64,000 nucleotides of DNA from Bradyrhizobium sp. in8p8 (lineage in GTDB: Bacteria; Pseudomonadota; Alphaproteobacteria; Rhizobiales; Xanthobacteraceae). Positions 30,074 to 37,676 of this stretch are shown one piece after another (position 1 is the first letter of the stretch; each line of letters begins with the position of its first letter). The position numbers were made by a program, and so were the translations under genes. The stretch is from NCBI RefSeq assembly GCF_000426845.1, contig NZ_AUGD01000008.1, forward strand, positions 124,001-188,000, given 5' to 3'. The notes under the pieces are model-generated. The model saw only the letters and a program-made list of their open reading frames with translations, did not search any database and was not told the DNA's origin.

Positions 30074-30867
30074 CGTGCCTTAGCCGCCTGACTTGGAATG
30101 CCGTAGCGAATGATCGAGACGCCCTCTTGCTTCTGCGCGGAGTCATCGAGCGTGATCTCGCTCATCTTGACGTCGACGATGCTGCGCAGCGCCAGCGACA
30201 GCGTGCCGCTCTGCCGCGCCGCGGAGAGCGTTGCGGTCTGCGACGGAGTGAGCTCGAGGGTGACGGTCTTGCCGATCACCGCGTTCTGGCCATCCTTTTC
30301 CTTGGGCGCCTGGTCGATTGCCAGGACGCGGATGTTGGCCAGGATGATCTCGGAGGTCACGACGTCGGGCGCGCCGCTGCTCTGGTCCGGGTTCTTCAAC
30401 CGTCGCGTGAGAATGACGTCGACGCGATCGTTGGGCAGGATGAAGCCGCCTGCGCCCGTCTCCGGCGAGATCTCGGTCGAGATCGCCCGCATGCCGGAGG
30501 GCAGGATGGCGGCCATGAAGCCGGAGTTCTCGGCCTTGACCAGCTTCTGGTCGCGGATCGGTTCACCCTGGATGAACGGCGCGCGCGCGATCGAGCCGGC
30601 CACTTGGGTGACCCCCTCGGGACGCTCGTTGCGGCGGATGAACGTGGCGCTGGCAGTCGCGGCGGGCCAGGTCTGCCATTGCACGTCTTCCGGCTTCACG
30701 GTCTGACCGAGGCCGATGTCGTTCTTGGCCACGAGGACGTCCACTGTCGGCAGCTGTGCGGCCGGAAGCGGAGGCGGCGCAGAATTGTCGGTGCCGCTCG
30801 CCAGGTACGCGGCGACACCGCCGGCGCTGATGGCGACGGTCAGGACGACTATGCGTGCCCTATTCAT
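30070..30867 (-). CDS. cpaB: CpaB/RcpC pilus assembly protein
   Basis: A 265-residue periplasmic protein anchored by an N-terminal helix (about 5-24). An SAF domain follows at about 42-110 (TVDVLVAKNDIGLGQTVKPEDVQWQ) and then the RcpC domain with ILPNDRVDVILTRR. It is the first gene of the reverse-strand operon that runs to tadC. The 129 bp upstream hold CtrA-like sites. Confidence 0.92.
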   Translation of the reverse strand: MNRARIVVLTVAISAGGVAAYLASGTDNSAPPPLPAAQLPTVDVLVAKNDIGLGQTVKPEDVQWQTWPAATASATFIRRNERPEGVTQVAGSIARAPFIQGEPIRDQKLVKAENSGFMAAILPSGMRAISTEISPETGAGGFILPNDRVDVILTRRLKNPDQSSGAPDVVTSEIILANIRVLAIDQAPKEKDGQNAVIGKTVTLELTPSQTATLSAARQSGTLSLALRSIVDVKMSEITLDDSAQKQEGVSIIRYGIPSQAAKAR

Positions 30868-30936
30868 ACGCTTCGACTTTCCAACAATACGCTGCGGCGT
30901 AGCCGCCGCCGTAACCGGCAGTTGACCAGCTATTCG

Positions 30937-30951
30937 TCAAAGCATGGTTAA
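30937..30951 (-). promoter_or_regulatory. candidate CtrA site upstream of cpaB
   Basis: On the reverse strand this reads TTAACCATGCTTTGA, that is TTAA-N7-TTGA, one base off TTAA-N7-TTAA, and its first half is the 8-mer TTAACCAT typical of CtrA sites in Rhizobiales. It is 70-84 bp ahead of the cpaB start. A weaker TTAA-N7-TTTA pair follows at 30972-30986 on the forward strand. Confidence 0.5.
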
Positions 30952-30996
30952 TGAGGCGTATCTAAATCGCCTTAACGCCGGGTTTACCCGCTGCGT

Positions 30997-31521
30997 TCAG
31001 CGCAGTGCGAGGTGAGCGAGGTCGATCGCCTTCACCCATTCGGTCTCGGGATAGACCATCAACGCGCTCAGCGCGAGCGCGATGCCGTAGGGAATGCCGC
31101 TTTCCTTGGCGTGCAGCCGCGCGAGCCAGGCCTGACCCGCCAGCCCGTAGGGCAGCGGCCATTGCCTGAACTGGAGCAGGAGCAGCGTCAGCGCTCCGCC
31201 GAACAGCGACGCGTAGAGCAGGAAGTTCGTCAGATGTGCAAAGCCGAACCAGAGCGCGACGGAGGCCGCGACCTTGGCATCGCCGCCGCCGACCCAGCCC
31301 ATCGCGAAGCAGGTGAAGGCTACGACCAGGAGAACCGCGCCCGCGCCGACATGACTGAGCATTTCGTAAGGTGCCATGCCACCGGCGAAGGCGAGCACGA
31401 AGAAGCCTGCCACCAGCAATAGCGACACCCGGTTCGAGATCGTCATCGTGAAGAGATCGCTCGCGGCGGCGAACGCCATAAGGGCCGGGAAGAGCAGAAG
31501 GCGCGCAAGGTCGAGGATCAT
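30997..31521 (-). CDS. cpaA: CpaA/TadV prepilin peptidase
   Basis: A 174-residue polytopic membrane protease that trims the Flp pilin and the TadE-like pseudopilins. The two catalytic aspartates are Asp22 (SDLFTMTISN) and Asp81 in the GGGD motif (VGGGDAK). There is no methyltransferase domain, as usual for TadV-type enzymes. Its end is 129 bp from cpaB; the pilin gene lies 330 bp upstream with a small membrane-protein gene between. Confidence 0.94.
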   Translation of the reverse strand: MILDLARLLLFPALMAFAAASDLFTMTISNRVSLLLVAGFFVLAFAGGMAPYEMLSHVGAGAVLLVVAFTCFAMGWVGGGDAKVAASVALWFGFAHLTNFLLYASLFGGALTLLLLQFRQWPLPYGLAGQAWLARLHAKESGIPYGIALALSALMVYPETEWVKAIDLAHLALR

Positions 31522-31572
31522 GGGCTGCGTCTTGAGGCCTGGGTTTGCCGTCGGAGCTGGCGTCGCCGGATG

Positions 31573-31589
31573 TTAGCACGCAGTGCTAA
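31573..31589. promoter_or_regulatory. perfect 7-3-7 inverted repeat, candidate operator
   Basis: TTAGCAC and GTGCTAA flank a 3-base spacer in the 114 bp between the small membrane-protein gene and cpaA, 52 bp ahead of the cpaA start. Its size suits a dimeric repressor. There is no U tract, so it is not a standard terminator. Confidence 0.4.
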
Positions 31590-31635
31590 ACAAACCGACA
31601 ACGGAGGCTGTGGCGCGCAGGGCGACTACACGCCT

Positions 31636-31782
31636 CTACCAGAAGATGGCAATGCGCGCGGCGAGCGCGACCGTCGCAAGCAGCAGCGCGAGGCAGATCC
31701 AATAAGCCGGCGAGCCGGCCTGCGCCGCCCTCGGCTCGTTCGCCGCGACCGCGGCATCGGTTCTGAACTTGTGCAACGCCAC
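31636..31782 (-). CDS. 48-residue single-span membrane protein in the tad locus
   Basis: A small frame between the flp pilin and cpaA on the same strand. It starts at GTG 31782, because an in-frame stop lies five codons further upstream, and ends with TAG at 31636-31638. The N-terminal half is hydrophilic (LHKFRTDAAVAANEPR); from about residue 27 it is one hydrophobic helix (YWICLALLLATVALAA) ending in RIAIFW. It has no pilin G/xxxxEY motif, so it is not a second Flp. I do not recognise a family. Position suggests a helper of pilin processing or insertion; that is inference. A TTG two codons in is an alternative start. Confidence 0.55.
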   Translation of the reverse strand: MALHKFRTDAAVAANEPRAAQAGSPAYWICLALLLATVALAARIAIFW

Positions 31783-31800
31783 TGGAACTCGCCGTCACAG

Positions 31801-31828
31801 AAAAACAAAGGCCCCGGAGGTCCGGGGC
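31801..31828 (-). terminator. Rho-independent terminator after flp
   Basis: The stem GCCCCGGA/TCCGGGGC (31811-31828) has a 2-base loop and is followed on the reverse strand by CTTTGTTTTT. It lies 24 bp past the pilin stop, so most pilin mRNA would end here, giving high pilin output relative to downstream genes. Confidence 0.85.
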
Positions 31829-31851
31829 ATTTGCCGTCGCTTGCCGGTTGC

Positions 31852-32016
31852 TTACTTCAGCGACGTGCTGATCGAGGTGAACTTGCTGTTCAGCGTGGTG
31901 CCGAGACTGTTGACGACGGTGATGATGGCCAGCGCGATGCCGGCGGCGATCAGGCCGTATTCGATGGCGGTGGCGCCGGATTCATCCTTCGCGAAACGCG
32001 CAATCAAGTTCTTCAT
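31852..32016 (-). CDS. flp: Flp/Fap type IVb pilin
   Basis: A 54-residue major pilin. A short basic leader (MKNLIARFAKDESG) ends at Gly14, the predicted cut by CpaA. The mature protein starts ATAIEYGLIAAGIALAII, with the Glu5-Tyr6 pair that defines Flp pilins, in one long hydrophobic helix. A polar tail follows. Its terminator lies just downstream and a CtrA-like site is 135 bp upstream. It is the only Flp-type pilin gene in the window. Confidence 0.95.
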   Translation of the reverse strand: MKNLIARFAKDESGATAIEYGLIAAGIALAIITVVNSLGTTLNSKFTSISTSLK

Positions 32017-32150
32017 GAACAAAACTCCGTCTGGGTGAGATCGCCTCGTTCGGCGCTGTCTTTGACGCGACGACCATGAAAGCCGAGCTCTTTCGGTACA
32101 GTTAATTCGATCGGGTAAACCCCGGTCCGGCGCGATGCTTTTGCCCAGAG

Positions 32151-32165
32151 TAAATTTCGCCTTAA
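32151..32165 (-). promoter_or_regulatory. candidate CtrA site upstream of flp
   Basis: The reverse strand reads TTAAGGCGAAATTTA, a TTAA-N7-TTTA pair one base off consensus, in the 267 bp between flp and the divergent sterol-desaturase-like gene. The rest of this gap is promoter space with no gene. Confidence 0.35.
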
Positions 32166-32283
32166 GGCGGCAGCTGCAAGACGTTCGGCTTCCGAATGCA
32201 CCGGCAGCGCGATATTCGCTTCACCGTCCCTTAAATTTCGGGGAGTAGGCGTAGCAGGACTGGAATTCCCAAGAGAGGCGACG

Positions 32284-33111
32284 ATGTCGAGCCTGCCCAT
32301 GCAAGTCGCCCTGATGCTCGGCGAGACCATCGTGAAGGTAATCCCCGTCACCATGGTGCTCGCGGCGGTCTTCACCGTGCTGGAGCATTTCTGGGCGTGC
32401 AATCCCGGCGCGCCATGGTGGCGCAAACGGGAGATCATCACCGACATCTGCTACTGGTTCTTCGTTCCGGTGTTCGCCCGCACCATGCGGATCGGGCTTC
32501 TGATCGTCGGCGCCGGCGTCATCTTCAACATCCATGACCCCGACGAACTCATCGCCTTCTACGACAATGGCCATGGCCCGCTGGCACAGTTGCCTCTATG
32601 GGTGCAGGGCCTGCTGTTCCTGGTCCTGTCCGACTTCATGCTGTACTGGCTGCATCGGGTCTTTCACGACGGCGGCTTTTGGAAGTATCACGCCATTCAT
32701 CATTCCTCGGAGGAAATCGGGTGGATCTCCGCGGCCCGCTTCCATCCGGTCAATCTCTTGCTCGGGACGATCAGTGTCGACGTCGTGCTGCTGATGGCCG
32801 GTATCTCCCCGAACGTCATGATCTGGGTCGGCCCGTTCACCACGTTCCATTCGGCTTTCGTGCACGCCAACCTGAACTGGACCTTCGGACCGCTCAAGTA
32901 TGTGCTGGCGACGCCGGTGTTCCACCGCTGGCACCATACTTCGCTTGAAGAGGGCGGCGACACCAACTTCGCCGGGACTTTCCCGATCTGGGACGTGCTG
33001 TTCGGCACGTTCCGCATGCCGGAGGGGAAGCTGCCGCAGGATTACGGCAAGGACGAAGCGACCATGCCGAAGGAGATCGGCGGCCAGCTCGCCTATCCGT
33101 TCCGCCATTAG
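32284..33111 (+). CDS. sterol desaturase / fatty acid hydroxylase family protein
   Basis: A 275-residue membrane di-iron protein. Hydrophobic segments near 15-35, 55-80 and 100-125 surround the three His clusters HRVFH, HAIHHSS and HRWHHT that bind the metal pair. The superfamily hydroxylates or desaturates lipids; bacterial members may act on hopanoids, fatty acids or quinone-like molecules, and the substrate is not evident. It sits inside the tad locus, divergent from flp, with no obvious role in pili. Confidence 0.88.
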   Translation: MSSLPMQVALMLGETIVKVIPVTMVLAAVFTVLEHFWACNPGAPWWRKREIITDICYWFFVPVFARTMRIGLLIVGAGVIFNIHDPDELIAFYDNGHGPLAQLPLWVQGLLFLVLSDFMLYWLHRVFHDGGFWKYHAIHHSSEEIGWISAARFHPVNLLLGTISVDVVLLMAGISPNVMIWVGPFTTFHSAFVHANLNWTFGPLKYVLATPVFHRWHHTSLEEGGDTNFAGTFPIWDVLFGTFRMPEGKLPQDYGKDEATMPKEIGGQLAYPFRH

Positions 33112-33181
33112 GGGGACAGCGAGGCCGGTAAATGCCGGTCCGTTCAAACAATAGGCGGCGAGTTTGCGGAACGTTCATGAA

Positions 33182-33196
33182 TTAAGGGCAGGTTGA
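33182..33196 (+). promoter_or_regulatory. candidate CtrA site upstream of the secretin N-domain gene
   Basis: TTAAGGGCAGGTTGA, a TTAA-N7-TTGA pair one base off consensus, lies 69-83 bp ahead of the start at 33265. Confidence 0.4.
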
Positions 33197-33264
33197 GCGG
33201 GTCGGGCACCGGCTCCGCTGCGTCGAGTCGTTTCTGCCGGTTTGTGCGTCCCGGGGGTAAGAGT

Positions 33265-33765
33265 ATGCGTAAGGAAATGCTGCGCCGTCATGCGCGCGTC
33301 TGTCTTCTGGTTGCCGCTGCGGCGCTGGCTTGGCCGGCCGCCGGCCTTGCCGAGCCCACCGTCGACACCATCGCCGTCAATGTCGATCAGGCCAAGCTGG
33401 TACGGCTGCCCGGCAAGGTGGCGACCATCGTGGTCGGCAATCCCCTGATCGCCGACGTCACGCTCCAGCCGGGCGGCATGATCGTCGTGACCGGAAAGGG
33501 TTATGGGGCCACCAATTTCATCGCACTTGATCGGGGCGGTGAGATTCTGGTCGACCGCCAGATCCAGGTCGAAGGTCCGAGCGACCGGCTCGTCACCGTC
33601 TATCGCGGGGTCGAGCGCGAATCCTACAGCTGCGCACCGCTTTGCCAGCGTCGCGTGACCCTCGGCGACAGCGACACCTACTTCAACAACACCATGAGCC
33701 AGGCCGGTTCGCTGAGCAGCAGTGCCAGCGCTGGCGGTGCCGGCGCGGCCGCCAAACCCAACTAG
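33265..33765 (+). CDS. pilus assembly protein with secretin N-terminal domain
   Basis: A 166-residue exported protein. The signal (LLVAAAALAWPAAGLA) is followed by a domain like the N domain of CpaC: IAVNVDQAKLVRLPGKVATIVVGNPLIADVTL and VTGKGYGATNFIAL. Two Cys lie close together in the later part (SCAPLCQRR), possibly a disulfide, and the tail is Ser/Ala/Gly-rich. It has no secretin barrel, so it may be a partner or regulator of CpaC. The ATG at 33265 follows a GGGGTAAGAG ribosome site; the longer frame upstream does not look coding. Confidence 0.8.
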   Translation: MRKEMLRRHARVCLLVAAAALAWPAAGLAEPTVDTIAVNVDQAKLVRLPGKVATIVVGNPLIADVTLQPGGMIVVTGKGYGATNFIALDRGGEILVDRQIQVEGPSDRLVTVYRGVERESYSCAPLCQRRVTLGDSDTYFNNTMSQAGSLSSSASAGGAGAAAKPN

Positions 33766-33882
33766 CCGAACGGCGGGGGCCCGCCGGGGGGATCCCGTCA
33801 GGCTCGGGGACGCGGTGGCGTCCGCCGCGCGATCCGAGGCGTCTCTCCGCGCCGCGCTTGGTGTGCTTCGGGTCGCACTTGG

Positions 33883-33898
33883 TTAACGCAGCCTTAAC
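33883..33898 (+). promoter_or_regulatory. consensus CtrA site upstream of tadE
   Basis: TTAACGCAGCCTTAAC is an exact TTAA-N7-TTAAC match, 101 bp before tadE, in a 233 bp gap with no other gene. It is the best of the CtrA-like sites around the pilus genes. Confidence 0.6.
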
Positions 33899-33998
33899 GT
33901 TGCGGTCCGCCGCACGCGGGCTGTCCGAAACACTTAGACAATCAGTTTCCGCTATTGAACAGGGCAGATGATCGACCGTTGCTGGGGAATTTGACCCG

Positions 33999-34580
33999 AT
34001 GCCATCGCATGCACCTACCAGGTTCACGCTCCGGAAAGCGCTGGCCCGGTTTCGCGGCAACCGCCGCGGCTCCGCGGCCGTAGAGTTTGCGTTGGTGGCG
34101 CCGATGTTCTTCGGGCTGTTGTTCGCCATTATCGAGACGGCGCTCGTGTTCTTCTCGGGCCAGGTGCTCGAGACGATCGCGCAGGACTCCGCGCGGGCGA
34201 TTCTGACCGGCCAGGCGCAGGCACAGGGCGGCTCGGTGGCGGCGTGTCAGACCGCGCCCAACGCGGTTACGGCATGCGATCAGACCACGTTCAAGGCCTT
34301 TGTCTGCAGCAAGATCCCGGCGTTGTTCGATTGCAGCAAGCTCTACGTCGACGTGGTGAGCACAAGTTCCTTCGGGACGCTCAACCTGACCAGCTACGGC
34401 AATTCCTGCAATTTCAACCCGACCGGCATGCAGTACAATGCCGGAGGCTCCGGCCAGGTGGTCGTGGTGCGCCTGTTCTATCAGTGGCCGCTCGTCGTCA
34501 CCGGCCTCGGCTACAACATCGGGTGCAGCAACAAGCGGCTGCTGGTGGCGACCGCTGCGTTCAAGAACGAACCCTTCTGA
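33999..34580 (+). CDS. tadE: TadE-family minor pilin
   Basis: A 193-residue pseudopilin. A basic leader ends at Gly24 in RRGSAAVEFALVAPMFF, giving the Glu+5 of type IVb prepilins, then a helix to about residue 50. The ectodomain has several Cys that could pair. CpaA would process it. The next gene starts 5 bp after its stop and encodes a similar protein. Confidence 0.88.
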   Translation: MPSHAPTRFTLRKALARFRGNRRGSAAVEFALVAPMFFGLLFAIIETALVFFSGQVLETIAQDSARAILTGQAQAQGGSVAACQTAPNAVTACDQTTFKAFVCSKIPALFDCSKLYVDVVSTSSFGTLNLTSYGNSCNFNPTGMQYNAGGSGQVVVVRLFYQWPLVVTGLGYNIGCSNKRLLVATAAFKNEPF

Positions 34581-34585
34581 GGCAG

Positions 34586-35218
34586 ATGGATCTGAGCGGA
34601 CCGATGCAGACGATTGCGAATATCTGGAGGAATGCACGTTGCTCCATGGGCGAGTTCGTTGCCGACAAGCGCGCACTCGCGGCGACCGAATTCGCAGTCA
34701 TCGTACCGCTGATGCTGGTCATGTTCTTCGGCACCGTCGAATTTTCGTCCGCCGTAGCGATCGACCGCAAGGTCACGTTGATTGCACGGACTCTGTCGGA
34801 CCTGACGTCTCAGTCGACGAAGCTCTACGACGCCGACATGCAGAACACTTTCACCGCGAGCATCTCGGTCGTCATGCCTTACGACGCTTCGCTCGTGAAG
34901 GGCACGATCTCGCAGATCTACATCGATGCCAATAGTATCGCGACGGTCCAGTGGAGCAGGGCCGGCACCATCGCGAGCGGCGCGACGCAAGCTACGCTGG
35001 CGACCTCGGCTCGGAATGCCGGCGACAAGGTCACCTCGATGATCCCCCCGACGCTATTGATTCCGTCGAGCTATCTCATCCTCAGCGAGGCGAGCTACAC
35101 CTACACCCCGACCGTCGGATACGTGTTGAAGTCGAGTATCACCCTCAGCGATCTTTCCTACACGCGGCCGCGCCAGGTCAGCTGCGTGCCCTACAACGAC
35201 ATACCGTCGACGTGTTGA
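34586..35218 (+). CDS. TadE/TadG-family minor pilin
   Basis: A 210-residue pseudopilin with a leader ending at ADKRA and a hydrophobic helix starting LAATEFAVIVPLM (Glu35 as Glu+5). The ectodomain is Thr/Ser-rich, with two Cys near the C terminus. It lacks the VWA domain of full-length TadG, so it belongs to the short TadE/F type. I used the ATG at 34586; an ATG at 34604 is a second option. It closes the forward-strand pilin pair and is followed by a strong terminator. Confidence 0.85.
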   Translation: MDLSGPMQTIANIWRNARCSMGEFVADKRALAATEFAVIVPLMLVMFFGTVEFSSAVAIDRKVTLIARTLSDLTSQSTKLYDADMQNTFTASISVVMPYDASLVKGTISQIYIDANSIATVQWSRAGTIASGATQATLATSARNAGDKVTSMIPPTLLIPSSYLILSEASYTYTPTVGYVLKSSITLSDLSYTRPRQVSCVPYNDIPSTC

Positions 35219-35243
35219 GATTTGCGAGTTCCCCCGAAATGGA

Positions 35244-35275
35244 AAAGGCCGTGCGTTCCGCACGGCCTTTCTGTT
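35244..35275. terminator. strong terminator between the minor pilins and csp
   Basis: AAAGGCCGTGCG (35244-35255) and CGCACGGCCTTT (35259-35270) form a 12-bp stem with a TTC loop, then CTGTTTGG. The A and T flanks allow it to act in both directions, ending the pilin transcript and the csp transcript. Confidence 0.85.
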
Positions 35276-35328
35276 TGGTTGCTTAGCCTCGCTCGTTCGA
35301 GCGATCGGGCCCACGGGGCCCGCAGGGC

Positions 35329-35541
35329 TCAGCCGGCGGCGCGCAGGTTGTCCGCCGCCGATTTGCCGGAGCGGCGGTCAGCCACGATCTCATAGGAGAT
35401 CTTCTGGCCTTCGCGCAGCGAGCCAAGGCCGGCGCGCTCCACGGCGCTGATGTGAACGAACACGTCCTGGCCGCCGTCGTCGGGCTGGATGAATCCGAAG
35501 CCCTTGGTTGCGTTAAACCACTTCACGGTTCCCATGCTCAT
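35329..35541 (-). CDS. CspA-family cold-shock protein
   Basis: A 70-residue single-stranded nucleic acid chaperone with one cold-shock domain: MGTVKWFNATKGFGFI (RNP1 KGFGFI) and VFVHIS (RNP2). A second in-frame ATG two codons in (MGTVKW) may be the true start. It is a single gene upstream of a shared terminator. The 264 bp between it and infA would hold its promoter and leader; I see no leader box I can name. Confidence 0.95.
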   Translation of the reverse strand: MSMGTVKWFNATKGFGFIQPDDGGQDVFVHISAVERAGLGSLREGQKISYEIVADRRSGKSAADNLRAAG

Positions 35542-35805
35542 GGGGGTAGTCCCTTCTCAGATAGTACAATGTCGGAGCCCGCTCGCGCGGGCAGGTTAGA
35601 TCGAATTTCTGGAAGGGTCGTCAGCGTGTCTGAACCGGCTGTACCGGTGGATGCCAATGTCGTCCGGCCGAAAATCGATTAATTCATTTTATCGGAAACG
35701 AGGGGCCGAAACAATCCGGACGTGCACGATTTTTTGACCGCCGCCATGTCGACGGCGGATCAAGTTGCAGTCCGGAATTCTGTCGCCCTTCTGCGCCGCA
35801 GCGGA

Positions 35806-36093
35806 TTAGCGACGGCGGAACTGGCCGCCGCGCTGCCCGGGACGGGGTGGCCCGCCCGCCGTGCTGGGACGCTCGTCCTTGTGACGGAAAATCAGCCGAC
35901 CCTTCTCGAGGTCATAGGGCGACATCTCCACCGTCACGCGGTCTCCTGCCAGCGTCTTGATGCGGTTCTTCTTCATCTTGCCGGCGGTATAGGCAACGAT
36001 CTCGTGTCCGGCGTCGAGCTGCACGCGGTAGCGGGCATCGGGGAGGATTTCGGTGACCAGTCCTTCGAACTGGATCAGCTCTTCCTTAGCCAT
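35806..36093 (-). CDS. infA: translation initiation factor IF-1 with C-terminal extension
   Basis: A 95-residue S1/OB-fold protein. Residues 1-72 match IF-1 (MAKEELIQFEGLVTEILPDA, then HEIVAYTAGKMKKNRI and LAGDRVTVEMSPYDLEKGRLIFR). The usual protein ends at about 72; here a 23-residue basic tail follows, rich in Pro, Gly and Arg and ending GGQFRRR. Such a form could be a second, specialised IF-1. Whether the genome carries a standard infA elsewhere cannot be seen. It starts 24 bp after the RhlE helicase gene on the same strand. Confidence 0.93.
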   Translation of the reverse strand: MAKEELIQFEGLVTEILPDARYRVQLDAGHEIVAYTAGKMKKNRIKTLAGDRVTVEMSPYDLEKGRLIFRHKDERPSTAGGPPRPGQRGGQFRRR

Positions 36094-36116
36094 GAATTTC
36101 TCCAGGTCGTGGACGG

Positions 36117-37676
36117 CTAGTGCGAATAGGGTTTGCGGTTCGGTTGGCTGCTTGGCCGACTCTCGCGGCGCAAAAAGGCAACGCCTTGTATCCCATCAGG
36201 CGTCCCGGCGCTATGCGCGGAACGTTGTTCCGGACGGTCGACAGGCGATGAATGCATCTTACCACCGGAGCGGCGGCGGCGAGACCCCTTCGAAGCATTC
36301 GGGCCGGTGCCGGGCCGTCCGTCAACGTGCCTTGCCTCGCCGTGCCGTCCCTCGCCGGGCCTTCCGTCGCCCTGCTTGCCGGCACCATGGTGGCGGCCAT
36401 CGGCATGCCTTTCGTCGGAACGCCGCCCGTCACCGTGGCGTGCGCCCTGCGGACGCTGGCCCGGGCGGCCGCCCGGCCGTCCTTGCCGTTGCTGTGACGG
36501 GGCGGGGCCGGCATCGCGGCGGCCGGCGTCGGTGCGGTGGTCCTCCCGCGGCAGCGCCACGCGGATCAGCCGCTCGATGTCGCGGAGATAGCTGAGCTCC
36601 TCGCCGCCTGCGACCAGCGAGATCGCGGTGCCTTCGGCCCCGGCGCGCGCGGTGCGCCCGATGCGGTGGACGTAGGTTTCCGGCACGTTGGGCAGGTCGA
36701 AATTGATGACATGGCTGATGCCGTCGACGTCGATGCCGCGGGCGGCAATGTCGGTGGCGACCAGGGTGCGGATCTCGCCCGTGCGGAACTGGGCGAGCGT
36801 GCGCTCGCGATGGTTCTGCGACTTGTTTCCGTGAATGGCGTTGGCGGGGATCCCCGCTTTCTCGAGCGTCTTTACGACCTTGTCGGCGCCGTGCTTGGTG
36901 CGGGTGAAGACCAGCGCCCGGTTGACGGGCTCGTCCTTCAGCAGCTTGGCGAGGAAGGACGGCTTGGCCGTGAAATCGACCTGGAGGATGCGCTGGTTGA
37001 TCCGCTCGGCGGTCGAGGACACCGGGGTCACTGCGACACGGGCGGGATCACGAAGCATGGCATCGGCGAGCTCGGCGATGTCTTTCGGCATGGTGGCCGA
37101 GAAGAACAGCGTCTGGCGCTTGATCGGCAGCTTAGCGACGATTTTGCGGATGTCGTTGATGAAGCCCATGTCGAGCATGCGGTCGGCTTCGTCGAGCACG
37201 AGGAACTCGACGCTTCCAAGCTTTAGCCCATTGCTCTGCACGAGGTCGAGCAGGCGCCCCGGCGTGGCAACCAGGACGTCGACGCCCTGCATCAGCGCGC
37301 GGACTTGGCGGCCCATCGGTACGCCGCCGATGGCAAGCGTCGAGGACAGCCGGATGTGGCGGCCATAGGCGTTGAAGCTGTCGAGGATCTGGCCGGACAG
37401 CTCGCGAGTCGGCGACAGCACCAGTACGCGGGCGGTCTTGGGCTGCGGCTTGATGCGGTTCTCGAGCAGGCGATGCAGAATCGGCAGTGCGAAAGACGCG
37501 GTCTTGCCGGTGCCGGTCTGGGCGATGCCAACGACGTCGCGGCCGGTCAGCGCCAGCGGGATGGTCTGGGCCTGAATCGGGGTGGGGGTGACGTAATTCT
37601 CTTCACGAAGAGCGCGCGCGATGGGTTCGGCGAGGCCGAAGTCCTGAAACGAAGTCAAAAGAGGGGTTCTTTCCAT
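36117..37676 (-). CDS. rhlE: DEAD-box RNA helicase, RhlE type
   Basis: A 519-residue RNA helicase with all core motifs: the Q motif region (TPTPIQAQTIP), Walker A AQTGTGKT at 52-59, PTREL, DEAD (VLDEADRMLDMGF), SAT and HRIGRTAR. From about residue 395 the tail is low-complexity and basic, with imperfect DGR/GRH repeats (HGDGRRSDERHADGRHHG). I chose the ATG at 37676 (MERTPLLTSF) as it fits the family start. It is followed by infA and then csp, a set that suggests translation and RNA unfolding in the cold. Confidence 0.94.
   Translation of the reverse strand: MERTPLLTSFQDFGLAEPIARALREENYVTPTPIQAQTIPLALTGRDVVGIAQTGTGKTASFALPILHRLLENRIKPQPKTARVLVLSPTRELSGQILDSFNAYGRHIRLSSTLAIGGVPMGRQVRALMQGVDVLVATPGRLLDLVQSNGLKLGSVEFLVLDEADRMLDMGFINDIRKIVAKLPIKRQTLFFSATMPKDIAELADAMLRDPARVAVTPVSSTAERINQRILQVDFTAKPSFLAKLLKDEPVNRALVFTRTKHGADKVVKTLEKAGIPANAIHGNKSQNHRERTLAQFRTGEIRTLVATDIAARGIDVDGISHVINFDLPNVPETYVHRIGRTARAGAEGTAISLVAGGEELSYLRDIERLIRVALPREDHRTDAGRRDAGPAPSQQRQGRPGGRPGQRPQGARHGDGRRSDERHADGRHHGAGKQGDGRPGEGRHGEARHVDGRPGTGPNASKGSRRRRSGGKMHSSPVDRPEQRSAHSAGTPDGIQGVAFLRRESRPSSQPNRKPYSH

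Noticed and set aside
35734..35765. Hairpin CCGCCG...CGGCGG as an infA terminator
   Set aside because: On the transcript strand it is followed by A residues, not U, so it does not fit a terminator.
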